Assembly: GCA_944392975.1 (NCBI GenBank)
Contig: CALXYN010000022.1
Location: 1-32,644 of the forward strand
Origin: an uncultured Spirochaetaceae bacterium
Lineage (GTDB): Bacteria > Spirochaetota > Spirochaetia > Sphaerochaetales > Sphaerochaetaceae
Direction: 5' to 3'
Length of the DNA: 32,644 nucleotides
Shown one piece after another: positions 1-7,402 of the stretch. The position numbers and the translations under genes are program-made. Position 1 is the first letter of the stretch. The number at the start of each line of letters is the position of its first letter. Below the pieces are notes generated by a model. That model was not told where the DNA came from, ran no database searches, and saw only the letters and a program-made list of their open reading frames with translations.

Positions 1-261
1 CTTTTGTCAACCATTTGATTGGATATTGCTGTTTTTATTCCCATTCTTGACTTACGGGCTCAAATAAAGCAGGACCGGAGTCCTGCTCTGTAGTTGATTA
101 ATGAATACTGCCGATTCTTAAAATTGATTTATGCGACAGCCCCTTTTTCTTTAAAATAGAATACTGCTTGAAAAACTGAGATATCTATTATTTTATCAAT
201 TAAAAATTAATGTATTCTGAATAAATAAAAACATATATTTCCTCTTTTGCATTAAAAATAT
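1..261. other. non-coding AT-rich left end
   Basis: No supported gene is seen here or in the rest of the 373 bases before the first CDS. The stretch is AT-rich, especially from about 180 to 260, and is interrupted by one clear hairpin at 68-87. No tRNA, repeat array or riboswitch consensus was recognised. The short reading frames that cross it have no ribosome binding site. Confidence 0.6.
68..87 (-). terminator. hairpin, probable terminator (minus-strand U tail)
   Basis: Perfect 8-bp stem (AGCAGGAC with GTCCTGCT) closed by a CGGA loop. Read on the minus strand it is followed by TTATTTG, a U-rich tail; on the plus strand the tail is CTGTAG. It therefore looks like a minus-strand terminator, although no minus-strand gene is visible just to its right. 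It could also end a plus-strand gene lying left of the window. Confidence 0.45.
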
Positions 262-290
262 TTGCGCGATGTGAGATATGCCCATATACT
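262..290 (+). promoter_or_regulatory. putative sigma-70 promoter for the purine permease
   Basis: TTGCGC at 262-267 and TATACT at 285-290 (5 of 6 to TATAAT) are separated by 17 bases. Transcription would start near 297, leaving a leader of about 77 bases that contains the hairpin at 303-355. The -35 is weak, so this is a candidate only. Confidence 0.35.
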
Positions 291-302
291 GATATCGGTT
301 AC

Positions 303-355
303 TGTGGAAGCGGAAGAATCTCTACATAGCTTGGAATTCTTGTCCGGCCTTCACA
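303..355 (+). promoter_or_regulatory. structured mRNA leader upstream of the purine permease
   Basis: The leader can fold into a long, bulged hairpin. TGTG (303-306) pairs with CACA (352-355), AAG (308-310) with CTT (349-351), CGG (311-313) with CCG (344-346), and AAGAAT (314-319) with ATTCTT (336-341). A 16-base loop remains. It ends about 10 bases before the Shine-Dalgarno AAAGGAGG. The conserved junction bases of the purine riboswitch are not present. It may be a cis-regulatory element or a chance fold. Confidence 0.3.
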
Positions 356-373
356 TCTGATAAAGGAGGAGAT

Positions 374-1741
374 ATGAAGGATTTCTTTTGTCTCGCTGAA
401 AAAAACACCAATGTAAAGACCGAGGTCCTTGCTGGCTTTACGACGTTCTTTACAATGGCCTACATCATTTTCGTTAACCCGAATATGCTTGCAGAGACCG
501 GCATGAGCTGGCATGGCGTCTTTGTCGCCACCTGTCTTGCTGCCGCTGTTGGAACACTCATCATGGCACTCGTTGCAAATGTTCCGTATGCAGTAGCCCC
601 GGGAATGGGTCTTAACGCGCTTTTCACCTATACAATATGTCTCGCGGGAGGCTTTGTATGGCAGGAAGCGCTTGCAATGGTTTTCATCTGTGGTCTTATA
701 AACATCATCATAACCGTAACCAAACTCAGGAAAGCAATTGTTAAATCCATTCCAGAAGGTCTCCAGAATGCTATCGGAGGTGGTATTGGTCTTTTTATCG
801 CATATCTTGGTATGAATAATGCAGGTCTTGTCTCCTTCACAGGAGCTTATCCAAGCGTGACACCTGGTATGCAGCCATTTAATGCACCACATCTTGTTCT
901 TGCAGTAATCGGTCTTCTCATCATCGTTATCCTGATGGTCATGCAGGTTAAGGGAGCAATACTTATTGGTATTGTAGCTACTACAATTATCGGTATTCCA
1001 ATGGGCGTTACACAGATTCCTGAGACAATTTTCTCTGGAAGCGAGACTCTCCAGGGCTTCAAGGATGTTGCATTCAGCTTCTTTGGAAAACCTGGCCTCG
1101 GATCTCTTTTCTCGAATGCTTCCAAGATTCCATTCGTGCTTGTAACAATCTTCTCAATGTGTCTTTCTGATACATTCGATTCTATCGGTACATTCATCGG
1201 AACAGGCCGCAAGAGCCATATATTCGATGCGGAAGATGAGAAAGCACTTGAAGGTTCTGGATTCAAGAGCCGTCTTGATAAAGCTCTTGTAGCAGACAGC
1301 TTCGCAACAAGCGTCGGCGCTCTCTTCGGAACAAGCAACGCAACGACATTCGTAGAAAGCTCTGCTGGTATTGCAGCAGGTGGACGCACAGGTCTTACCA
1401 GCCTTGTGACAGCATTGATGTTCATCGTATGTCTGCCATTCTCTGGACTTATTGGCATGGTTCCATCAGCAGCAACATCTCCGGCTCTTATCGTTGTCGG
1501 TATCCTGATGGTTGAGCCATTTGCTGAAATCAACTGGAAAGATCTCAAGGAAGCAGTTCCTGCATTCTTCACAGTTGCTGTCATGAGCTTTACATATGGT
1601 ATCACCAATGGTATTGCAGCAGGTTTCATCATGTACTGCATTACAAAGATCTTCACAAAGAAAGCAAGAGAGATCCACCCGATTATCGCTGTGGCAGCTG
1701 TACTCTTCGTGATTGATTTCATTCTCAAGGCAACAGCATAA
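374..1741 (+). CDS. NCS2-family purine permease, AzgA/PbuG type
   Basis: Polytopic membrane protein of 455 residues, full length for the AzgA (COG2252) branch of nucleobase:cation symporters, which import guanine, hypoxanthine or adenine. The N-terminal stretch with 'TEVLAGFTTFFTMAYIIFVNP' character, the 'APGMGLNALFTY' loop (residues about 76-87) and 'DTFDSIGTFIGTGRK' (about 272-286) are typical of this branch. The start is set by a strong AAAGGAGG Shine-Dalgarno. The gene ends at its own intrinsic terminator, so it is probably a single-gene unit that only borders the pectin genes. The substrate cannot be told from sequence alone; purine rather than xanthine/uracil is inferred from the AzgA-like motifs. 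Confidence 0.88.
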   Translation: MKDFFCLAEKNTNVKTEVLAGFTTFFTMAYIIFVNPNMLAETGMSWHGVFVATCLAAAVGTLIMALVANVPYAVAPGMGLNALFTYTICLAGGFVWQEALAMVFICGLINIIITVTKLRKAIVKSIPEGLQNAIGGGIGLFIAYLGMNNAGLVSFTGAYPSVTPGMQPFNAPHLVLAVIGLLIIVILMVMQVKGAILIGIVATTIIGIPMGVTQIPETIFSGSETLQGFKDVAFSFFGKPGLGSLFSNASKIPFVLVTIFSMCLSDTFDSIGTFIGTGRKSHIFDAEDEKALEGSGFKSRLDKALVADSFATSVGALFGTSNATTFVESSAGIAAGGRTGLTSLVTALMFIVCLPFSGLIGMVPSAATSPALIVVGILMVEPFAEINWKDLKEAVPAFFTVAVMSFTYGITNGIAAGFIMYCITKIFTKKAREIHPIIAVAAVLFVIDFILKATA

Positions 1742-1761
1742 AGCTTTTACCTGCTCATATG

Positions 1762-1788
1762 GCCCGGAGCATTGTCTCCGGGCTTTTT
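1762..1788 (+). terminator. intrinsic terminator after the purine permease
   Basis: Perfect 8-bp stem GCCCGGAG / CTCCGGGC with a 6-base loop, followed by TTTTT. It lies 20 bases after the permease stop and 9 bases before the next ATG, so expression of the acetylesterase depends on readthrough or on a promoter not recognised here. Confidence 0.88.
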
Positions 1789-1797
1789 CGAGGTCAT

Positions 1798-2463
1798 ATG
1801 CATACAGTTTTTATTTTCGGAGATTCCACTGCCGCGCCTAAAAAGGAGTTTATCCGTCCTGAAACAGGATGGGGTGAAAAGTTTTCAGGATATCTTAAGG
1901 CTGGCTATCAGCTCGATAACAGAGCAATAAACGGCAGGTCGACAAAGGATGCAATATCAAGAGGAGAGTTTTCTGATGCTCTTCTTTCTGCCAAGGCTGG
2001 TGATATCGCCCTGATTCAATACGGACATAATGATGAGAAGCTTGAAGATGAAAGCCGGGGAACCAGACCTTGGCTTGAATTTGTGGATAATCTTCTCTAT
2101 ATGGCTGATGAGCTGAAGAAGAAAGGTGTGAAAGTGGTTTTCATCACTTCGATTGCCAGACGCCGTTTTGTATCAGGAAAACTTCAGGATACCCATGGAG
2201 ACTGGACTGCTGCCATGAAGTATGCAGCTTGGAAAGCTGGAGTACCATGCATAGATATGACAATCCCCACGATGGTCGGAATCGCGATGATGGGAGATGA
2301 GGAATCAAAAAGATACTTCATGAATTTTGGCCCGGGACGGTATGCAAATTATCCAGAAGGCAAAGAGGATGACACGCATCTTTCTCCAGAAGGTGCTGAA
2401 TGGATTGCAAAGCTTGTTGCAGAAAGGCTTATGGATGTGGAGGATTGCTGTGAATCTTATTGA
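1798..2463 (+). CDS. SGNH/GDSL hydrolase, rhamnogalacturonan acetylesterase-like (CE12)
   Basis: Protein of 221 residues. The start at 1798 is chosen because the longer frame from 1759 runs through the terminator hairpin, whereas 1798 has GAGG five bases upstream and places the GDS block at the N-terminus. Motifs: GDST with nucleophile Ser10, 'INGRSTKD' (block II), 'QYGHND' (block III Asn) and D191-D-T-H194 (catalytic Asp and His). This matches CE12 enzymes such as YesT/YesY, which remove acetyl groups from the rhamnogalacturonan backbone. No signal peptide is seen, so it probably acts in the cytoplasm on imported oligosaccharides. It fits the GH105 and uronate genes further on. Its end overlaps the next gene by 14 bases. 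Confidence 0.85.
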   Translation: MHTVFIFGDSTAAPKKEFIRPETGWGEKFSGYLKAGYQLDNRAINGRSTKDAISRGEFSDALLSAKAGDIALIQYGHNDEKLEDESRGTRPWLEFVDNLLYMADELKKKGVKVVFITSIARRRFVSGKLQDTHGDWTAAMKYAAWKAGVPCIDMTIPTMVGIAMMGDEESKRYFMNFGPGRYANYPEGKEDDTHLSPEGAEWIAKLVAERLMDVEDCCESY

Positions 2464-3100
2464 GACCTTGTTTGAGAGCGGACATACAATTGCCTGGGAT
2501 TACATCTCTTCGTTCCAGTTCCTGCCGGATGCACTTCTAGGTATCGGGGATTTCATCCGCGGAATTCTGAAAACGGGATACGATGAGATTAGAGAAGGCG
2601 TATGGGCCTCTCCTTCGGCCTTAATTGCAGAAAGTGCATGCATTCTTCCTCCTTGCATAATAGGTGCAAATACAGAGATAAGACACTCTGCTTTTATCAG
2701 GGGAAATGCTGTCATCGGAAACAATGTCGTGATAGGCAATTCTGTCGAGATCAAGAATGCCATCATCTCGGACTGTTCAGAAGTTCCGCATTTCAATTAC
2801 GTTGGGGACAGCATTCTTGGGTTCAAGGCACATATGGGAGCAGGGGCCATCACATCGAATGTGCGTTCAGATAAGAAGAATGTCATTCTTCATCTTCCTG
2901 ATGAGGATATAGATACAAAGAGAATGAAAGTAGGTGCATTTCTCGGGGACAGGTCAGAGATTGGCTGTAATTCGGTGCTGAATCCTGGGACTGTCATAGG
3001 GCATGACGCAATTGTCTATCCGCTCTCGTCTGTCAGAGGGTATGTACCCCCATCTTCGATTTACAAAGGATTTGGGAATATCATAGAGAGAGTGTATTGA
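2450..3100 (+). CDS. left-handed beta-helix (hexapeptide) protein, nucleotidyl/acyltransferase-like
   Basis: Protein of 216 residues. A GTG start at 2450 is preferred because GGAGG lies at 2439-2443 with good spacing; upstream in-frame ATGs fall inside the acetylesterase gene and lack a site. The middle and C-terminus carry hexapeptide repeats of the [LIV]-G-x-x-x-x kind ('IIGANTEIRHSAFIRGNAVI', then 'GAFLGDRSEIGCNSVLNPG'), similar to the C-terminal beta-helix of GlmU. The N-terminal pyrophosphorylase domain is absent. Such stand-alone proteins are often annotated as UDP-GlcNAc pyrophosphorylase, but only an acyltransferase-like fold can be supported. The overlapping start suggests translational coupling to the acetylesterase. 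Confidence 0.72.
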   Translation: MNLIETLFESGHTIAWDYISSFQFLPDALLGIGDFIRGILKTGYDEIREGVWASPSALIAESACILPPCIIGANTEIRHSAFIRGNAVIGNNVVIGNSVEIKNAIISDCSEVPHFNYVGDSILGFKAHMGAGAITSNVRSDKKNVILHLPDEDIDTKRMKVGAFLGDRSEIGCNSVLNPGTVIGHDAIVYPLSSVRGYVPPSSIYKGFGNIIERVY

Positions 3101-3110
3101 GGAGGATATT

Positions 3111-3563
3111 ATGTTCTGCACAAAGATTGGGAATGAGTACAAATATGATTTATCTGCAGAGAAATTCAGAATTGCTTTTGACTTTCTGAAACGCAAAGAC
3201 CTTGCATCTCTTCCTGTCGGTTGGATAGAGCTTGGCAATGGCGTCCGGGCATCTGTCCAGCATTATCAGAGTCTTGATGAATGTGAGGCATTCTTTGAAA
3301 CACATGATAAGTATTTTGATGTCCAATATGTCGTTGAGGGACAGGAACTGTGTGGTGTCTGTTCCCGCTCAGGTCTTACAGTTAAGACCCCTTACAGTGT
3401 TTCTGATGACATCACGTTCTATGAGAATCCGGATGTATATGGAAACGTTCTCCTCTCTGCTGGAGACTTCATCCTGCTCACGCCGGAAGATGCTCATAGA
3501 CCTCGTATCACAGCTTCTGAGAAGAGGAATATAAAGAAAATCGTCATAAAAGTTCCTGTTTGA
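3111..3563 (+). CDS. YhcH/YjgK/YiaL family protein
   Basis: Small cytoplasmic protein of 150 residues, the normal size for the YhcH/YjgK/YiaL (DUF386) family, a cupin-like fold that includes EbgC, the small subunit of evolved beta-galactosidase, and YiaL. Typical features are 'FDVQYVVEGQE' at about residues 64-74, the 'SAGDFILLTPEDAHRP' stretch near 116-131 and the basic 'KKIVIKV' end. It starts 10 bases after the beta-helix gene with a GAGGAGG site, so it belongs to the same transcript. Members sit in many sugar and sugar-acid loci; the exact reaction is generally unclear. A role in sugar-acid handling is inferred from context. Confidence 0.82.
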   Translation: MFCTKIGNEYKYDLSAEKFRIAFDFLKRKDLASLPVGWIELGNGVRASVQHYQSLDECEAFFETHDKYFDVQYVVEGQELCGVCSRSGLTVKTPYSVSDDITFYENPDVYGNVLLSAGDFILLTPEDAHRPRITASEKRNIKKIVIKVPV

Positions 3564-3611
3564 TTATTATTCTTTATTGTAAAAAGAGATAGGTAGAAAA
3601 TCGGAAATTTT

Positions 3612-3625
3612 TGAAATCGATTGCA
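3612..3625. promoter_or_regulatory. LacI-type palindromic operator
   Basis: TGAAATCGATTGCA fits the general LacI-family operator TGNAANCGNTTNCA at every fixed position. It lies 10 bases upstream of the putative -35 at 3635. The downstream operon ends with a LacI-family gene, so control by that protein, including of its own gene, is the simplest reading. Confidence 0.6.
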
Positions 3626-3634
3626 AAATTTTTC

Positions 3635-3663
3635 TTTACAATTCTTCTTACTGGTAATAACAT
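3635..3663 (+). promoter_or_regulatory. putative promoter of the cyclase-dehydrogenase-LacI operon
   Basis: TTTACA (5 of 6 to TTGACA) at 3635-3640 and TAACAT (4 of 6) at 3658-3663, with 17-base spacing. The start site would be near 3670, some 45 bases before the first ATG. The LacI-type palindrome lies directly upstream. Confidence 0.5.
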
Positions 3664-3715
3664 GATTCTGGAACTTAGCTTTTCGCACCATGTGTGCATT
3701 TGAAAGGAGAATGAA

Positions 3716-4405
3716 ATGGATTGTGTTTACAAAATGGGCAATCTGAGAATCGTGGATCTTACAAAGACCCTTGACCCTGCTACTGAGACCAGAAGATGTC
3801 ATCTCTATCGTTTCAATACAGGTGGACCAATCCCTGATTTTCACACGATCATGGACCTCACAAGCCATCTTGGAACTCATTGCGAGTGTCCGTATCATCA
3901 TGATGACAACTGGCCAAGCGTTGCAGAGCTTCCTCTGACAACATTCTTTGGACGTGCAATATATGTGACAATCCCAGATGCTGCTCCTAACAGCCATATC
4001 ACAAAGGAGATGCTTGACAAGTACTGCCTTCCGAAGATGAAGGATGATTCAATTGTCATTATCGATAGCCCTTACAAGCTCACACCTTTTACTCCTAAGA
4101 CAAACACCGCAGAAGACAAGAGACTCTTTGTAAACGGGGAGACTGCTGAGTGGTTCAAGGAACATAAGGCAAAATGTGTAGGATTCGGCGATGGCGTTTC
4201 CATTGAGAACTGCAATGAGGATGTAAAGCCATTCCATGACATTCTTCTTGCTGAAAACATCGTATTCCTTGAAGTTTTGAAGAATCTCGACAAGCTTGAG
4301 AAGGATGTATTCTTCATGAGCTATGCACCGCTTCCGATACTCGGTCTTGATTCCTGCCCTGTAAGAGCATATGCAATTGAAGGTCTTGCAGAGTTCGATA
4401 ACTGA
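3716..4405 (+). CDS. cyclase-family metal-dependent hydrolase (COG1878, kynurenine formamidase-like fold)
   Basis: Protein of 229 residues with the family signature 'HLGTHCECPYHH' (residues about 56-67), matching HxGTHxDxPxH, whose His and acidic residues bind metal in kynurenine formamidase and relatives. In place of the usual Asp after GTH there is Cys-Glu-Cys, a possible ligand change. The start follows AAAGGAG. It is the first gene of an operon with a PanE-like dehydrogenase and a LacI regulator. Family members open cyclic amides, lactones or act on isatin and N-formylkynurenine; a lactone or sugar-acid derivative would fit the context, but the substrate is unknown. Confidence 0.8.
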   Translation: MDCVYKMGNLRIVDLTKTLDPATETRRCHLYRFNTGGPIPDFHTIMDLTSHLGTHCECPYHHDDNWPSVAELPLTTFFGRAIYVTIPDAAPNSHITKEMLDKYCLPKMKDDSIVIIDSPYKLTPFTPKTNTAEDKRLFVNGETAEWFKEHKAKCVGFGDGVSIENCNEDVKPFHDILLAENIVFLEVLKNLDKLEKDVFFMSYAPLPILGLDSCPVRAYAIEGLAEFDN

Positions 4406-4415
4406 GAGGTTTTAA

Positions 4416-5333
4416 GTGAACATTGTTGTTATCGGGGCTGGAGCAATGGGATCAATCTATGGTGGCCGGCTGAGTCAGCATAATGATGTCACGCTTCTGG
4501 ATACCAATTCAGCCCTGGTGGAGAAAATCAGAGAGGATGGAATAATCCTTGAAGAGGGAGGGGTGGAAAAATGTTTCCATCCCTATGCTACTGCAGATGC
4601 GGCAACTCTGAAAAAGGCAGATCTCATCATTCTTTTCACGAAATCGCTCTACTCCTGTTCAGCTCTTGAAAGCGTAAAGAACATTATAGGAGACAATACT
4701 TATCTCATGACGCTTCAGAATGGAGCTGGACATGATAAGCTTCTTTCGTCTTTCGCGGATTCTAGCCGTGTGATTATAGGTACAACTGAAGATAATGGCG
4801 CAGTCCTTTCTCTAGGAAAAGTCCATCACGGAGGAAAAGGCGTGACGAATATCGGAAAGACTGGAAATGGAGACAGGCAGATTTTACAGGATATAAAGAC
4901 AGCTTTTGATTCCTGTGGATTTGATGTGAGAATCCATGATGATATCCAGCGCCTTATCTGGGATAAGCTGATGACTAATGTCTCTCTTTCCGCTCTTACA
5001 GCAATACTTCAATGTGATATGTCATATATCGCAGAGAATGAATATGCTTTCTCGCTATGTAAAAGTCTTATTCATGAAGCTGTTGAGGTTGCAGCGGCTA
5101 TGGATATTCCCTTTGATGAGAATGTTGTGATAGAGAGAGTCAGGAAGACATCTGAGAACAACAAGGGTGGTTATACATCCATCATGATGGATATCAGAAA
5201 TGGCAGGAAGACAGAAGTGGATACAATCAGTGGAGCTGTAGTTGATAAAGCAAAGGAACTTGGAATTCCTGTTCCACATCATGAGACTGTCGTTAAGCTG
5301 ATTCATGCTCTGGAAGGTGTGAAGCGAGGATAG
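4416..5333 (+). CDS. ketopantoate reductase-family (PanE/ApbA) dehydrogenase
   Basis: Protein of 305 residues starting at GTG 4416, with a weak GAGAGG site and a 10-base gap from the cyclase gene. The N-terminal Rossmann motif 'GAGAMG' (residues about 7-12) binds NAD(P)H. Lys184 in 'WDKLMTN' corresponds to the catalytic lysine, and Glu267 in 'KTEVD' to the conserved C-terminal glutamate of the family. All key residues are therefore kept. The family reduces 2-oxo acids, classically 2-dehydropantoate. Because it sits between a hydrolase and a sugar-type LacI regulator rather than with pan genes, another branched or sugar-derived 2-oxo acid is a real possibility. Confidence 0.82.
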   Translation: MNIVVIGAGAMGSIYGGRLSQHNDVTLLDTNSALVEKIREDGIILEEGGVEKCFHPYATADAATLKKADLIILFTKSLYSCSALESVKNIIGDNTYLMTLQNGAGHDKLLSSFADSSRVIIGTTEDNGAVLSLGKVHHGGKGVTNIGKTGNGDRQILQDIKTAFDSCGFDVRIHDDIQRLIWDKLMTNVSLSALTAILQCDMSYIAENEYAFSLCKSLIHEAVEVAAAMDIPFDENVVIERVRKTSENNKGGYTSIMMDIRNGRKTEVDTISGAVVDKAKELGIPVPHHETVVKLIHALEGVKRG

Positions 5334-5334
5334 A

Positions 5335-6321
5335 ATGGGGCTCACGATCTATGATATCGCGAAAGAAGCTGGGGTATCTGCAAGTACGGTAAGTCGTGTT
5401 ATCAATGCCCGGCCGGGAATAAAGAAAAGCACCAGGGAAAGGGTGGAGAAAATACTCCGCGACTCCAATTTCTCTGTCAGTGAAGCTGCCCGTGGTCTTG
5501 TCAACCAGACTAGCCGCATGCTGGGAATCCTTGTTTCGGATATCAGAAATCAGCACCATATTGAAGGCGCATATATGATAGAGCAGCATTTCATGAAAAA
5601 GGGATATTGTTCCCTGATTCTCAATGCTGGTGATACAGATGAGAGCCGCGCAGAATATATACGTATTCTCTCATCCCGCAGGGTGGAAGCCGCTGTCCTG
5701 ATAGGTTCTGTTTTCCAGAGCGAGAAAGTTAGAAAGGCAATTATTGATTATATGCCAACAACGCCTATTGTCTTTCAGAATGGCGAGTTTGATCTTTCCA
5801 ATGTCTCATCAGTCGTTGCAGATGAGACGGAAGGAACTGCTGAGGCTGTAAGATATCTTTATAATCAGGGCAGACGCAATATTGCATATATAAACAGCAA
5901 TGACACGCCATCGAACAGAAAGAAGATTGCAGGATATGACAAGGCCTGTGCTGAGCTTGGCCTTGAGAGTATTCTCTCCGTTTCCGGAGATTCTGCTGAG
6001 GAGAGTGCGGATACGACAGAGCATCTCCTTTCCGAACATCCGGAACTTGATGCCATAATTTATGCTGTCGATCTTCTCTGTGTCGGAGGTGCAAGACGCC
6101 TTCTCGATTTGGGAAAGAGCATACCCAAGGATATAGCTTTGATAGGTACGGATAATTCGCCGTTCTCAATACTTGCAAATCCAAGACTGTCCACAATAGA
6201 TACCAAGCTTTTCGAGCTTTCTTCTGCCTGCTCTGATATTCTCGAGAAAGCAATAGAGAATCCCTCATATACAGAACATGTAGTAATCAGGCCATCTCTT
6301 GTTCTACGTGAAACAACCTGA
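5335..6321 (+). CDS. LacI-family transcriptional regulator
   Basis: Protein of 328 residues, standard LacI length. The N-terminal HTH and hinge ('TIYDIAKEAGVSASTVSRV', residues 4-22, then 'RERVEKILRDSNF') are followed by a periplasmic-binding-protein-like sensor domain. It begins one base after the dehydrogenase stop, so the three genes form one transcript. The likely target is the palindrome at 3612-3625 in front of the operon. The effector is unknown and is expected to be the substrate or a product of the two enzymes. It converges on the AraC gene, whose stop lies only a few bases away, and no strong terminator is visible between them. Confidence 0.9.
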   Translation: MGLTIYDIAKEAGVSASTVSRVINARPGIKKSTRERVEKILRDSNFSVSEAARGLVNQTSRMLGILVSDIRNQHHIEGAYMIEQHFMKKGYCSLILNAGDTDESRAEYIRILSSRRVEAAVLIGSVFQSEKVRKAIIDYMPTTPIVFQNGEFDLSNVSSVVADETEGTAEAVRYLYNQGRRNIAYINSNDTPSNRKKIAGYDKACAELGLESILSVSGDSAEESADTTEHLLSEHPELDAIIYAVDLLCVGGARRLLDLGKSIPKDIALIGTDNSPFSILANPRLSTIDTKLFELSSACSDILEKAIENPSYTEHVVIRPSLVLRETT

Positions 6322-6324
6322 GTT

Positions 6325-7269
6325 TCATTGGTTCTGAATAAGCTTCTTTTTGCCAATATCCAAAGGAAGGGACGCCGGTATTTCCGTTTTCAAGGCAAGG
6401 GTTCCCAGTGTGTAGAGCTTTGTATCAGAAGAGACTTCTGTTTTCCTGTATTCTTTCGGTGTTTTCCCGTAATACTCCCGGAAACGCCTGCAGAAATAGC
6501 TGATTGATTCAAAACCGCATTCTGCTGCTATATCCATCATTGCCTTGTTTGTCGTAATCATTTCGTGGGCAGCTGCTTCCAGCCTGATTGTATTGATTAT
6601 TTCAGTGGGAGTTTTCCCAAGATACTTCCTGCATGACCTTGAAAGATGTTCTGGAGTTTTTCCCGAAAGTTTGTACATGACAGAAAGACCCCTAGAGAAG
6701 TTTTCCTTTTTCGTCATTTCAAGAATCAGCCAGTTCATCCATTGAGGAATCGAAACCGATGATTCTTCCAGACCTGTATTCCCGAAATACTTTGTGATGA
6801 TTCTGAATATGAGGCTCTTGTATCTTGCATCTGACTTGTCTTTCATTATTCTTTTTGAAAGTACAAGCTGCTGTAATTCCCTTATGAGGGCTATCAGATC
6901 AGTATAATCTAGAGTGATGGATGGCGGAAATTCTGAATCTAGAAGTTTCGTTCTCAGCTTCTCATCATCGAGATAGTTCATCAAAGCATTAATGGTTTTC
7001 GTATCGATTATGATATTGATGATACGGAAATTGTCAGAGGCAGAATCATAGTAGTGAATATCATCAGGACGTGTGAAAAACAGCATTCCCGTAGAGATTT
7101 CCTCAGCCTTTCCGTTAACATGATGCATAGCATATCCCTGATCCACCAGAAACACTTCATAGTAGTCGTGATAATGACAGACTTTCAGCTGCTGCTTGTC
7201 TGAGATATAGGAAGCATAACTGTTTCCTGCTTCCATGTACGGTGTTGCATATAGTTTGACCACGTTCAT
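6325..7269 (-). CDS. AraC-family regulator of the glycyl radical enzyme operon
   Basis: Protein of 314 residues. The N-terminal half is a cupin-like ligand domain ('HYHDYYEVFLVDQGYAMHHV', about residues 32-51). The C-terminal half holds the double HTH with the AraC signature ending '...CGFESISYFCRRFREYYGKTPKEYRK' around residues 245-273. It is divergent from the GRE operon and separated from it by 133 bases, the usual arrangement for a local activator. The architecture resembles ChbR/MelR-type sugar sensors. A C-terminal tail of about 35 residues after the HTH is somewhat longer than usual. The ligand is probably the sugar imported by the adjacent ABC system (inference). Confidence 0.86.
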   Translation of the reverse strand: MNVVKLYATPYMEAGNSYASYISDKQQLKVCHYHDYYEVFLVDQGYAMHHVNGKAEEISTGMLFFTRPDDIHYYDSASDNFRIINIIIDTKTINALMNYLDDEKLRTKLLDSEFPPSITLDYTDLIALIRELQQLVLSKRIMKDKSDARYKSLIFRIITKYFGNTGLEESSVSIPQWMNWLILEMTKKENFSRGLSVMYKLSGKTPEHLSRSCRKYLGKTPTEIINTIRLEAAAHEMITTNKAMMDIAAECGFESISYFCRRFREYYGKTPKEYRKTEVSSDTKLYTLGTLALKTEIPASLPLDIGKKKLIQNQ

Positions 7270-7402
7270 GCTGTTGATTGTATCATGATATCTTTTTACC
7301 GTAAAATATCAAAATATAGCAATTATTCTGTTAATTGAGGGCAAGAAGGCTCTGATTATGGCTCTTATACTGTGGCTGATACCCGGTAAGGAGAGGGTCA
7401 AT
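7270..7402. promoter_or_regulatory. divergent control region between araC-like gene and GRE operon
   Basis: These 133 AT-rich bases separate two divergent genes. The TATC motif recurs four times between about 7280 and 7312, including a TATCATGATATC block, which could be part of AraC-type half-sites. TATACT at 7366-7371 is a plausible -10 for the GRE transcript, but no matching -35 is present, as expected for an activator-dependent promoter. The Shine-Dalgarno AAGGAGAG lies just before the ATG at 7403. Confidence 0.35.

Noticed and set aside
297-373. Purine riboswitch before the purine permease
   Set aside because: The conserved three-way junction bases and loop-loop sequences of the purine riboswitch are not present, only an unrelated bulged hairpin.
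299-892. 197-residue minus-strand reading frame over the start of the purine permease
   Set aside because: It is antisense to a clearly conserved transporter, lacks a ribosome binding site and reads as low-quality Cys-rich sequence.
847-1728. 293-residue minus-strand reading frame
   Set aside because: Complete overlap with the purine permease; composition reflects the opposite strand of membrane-helix codons.
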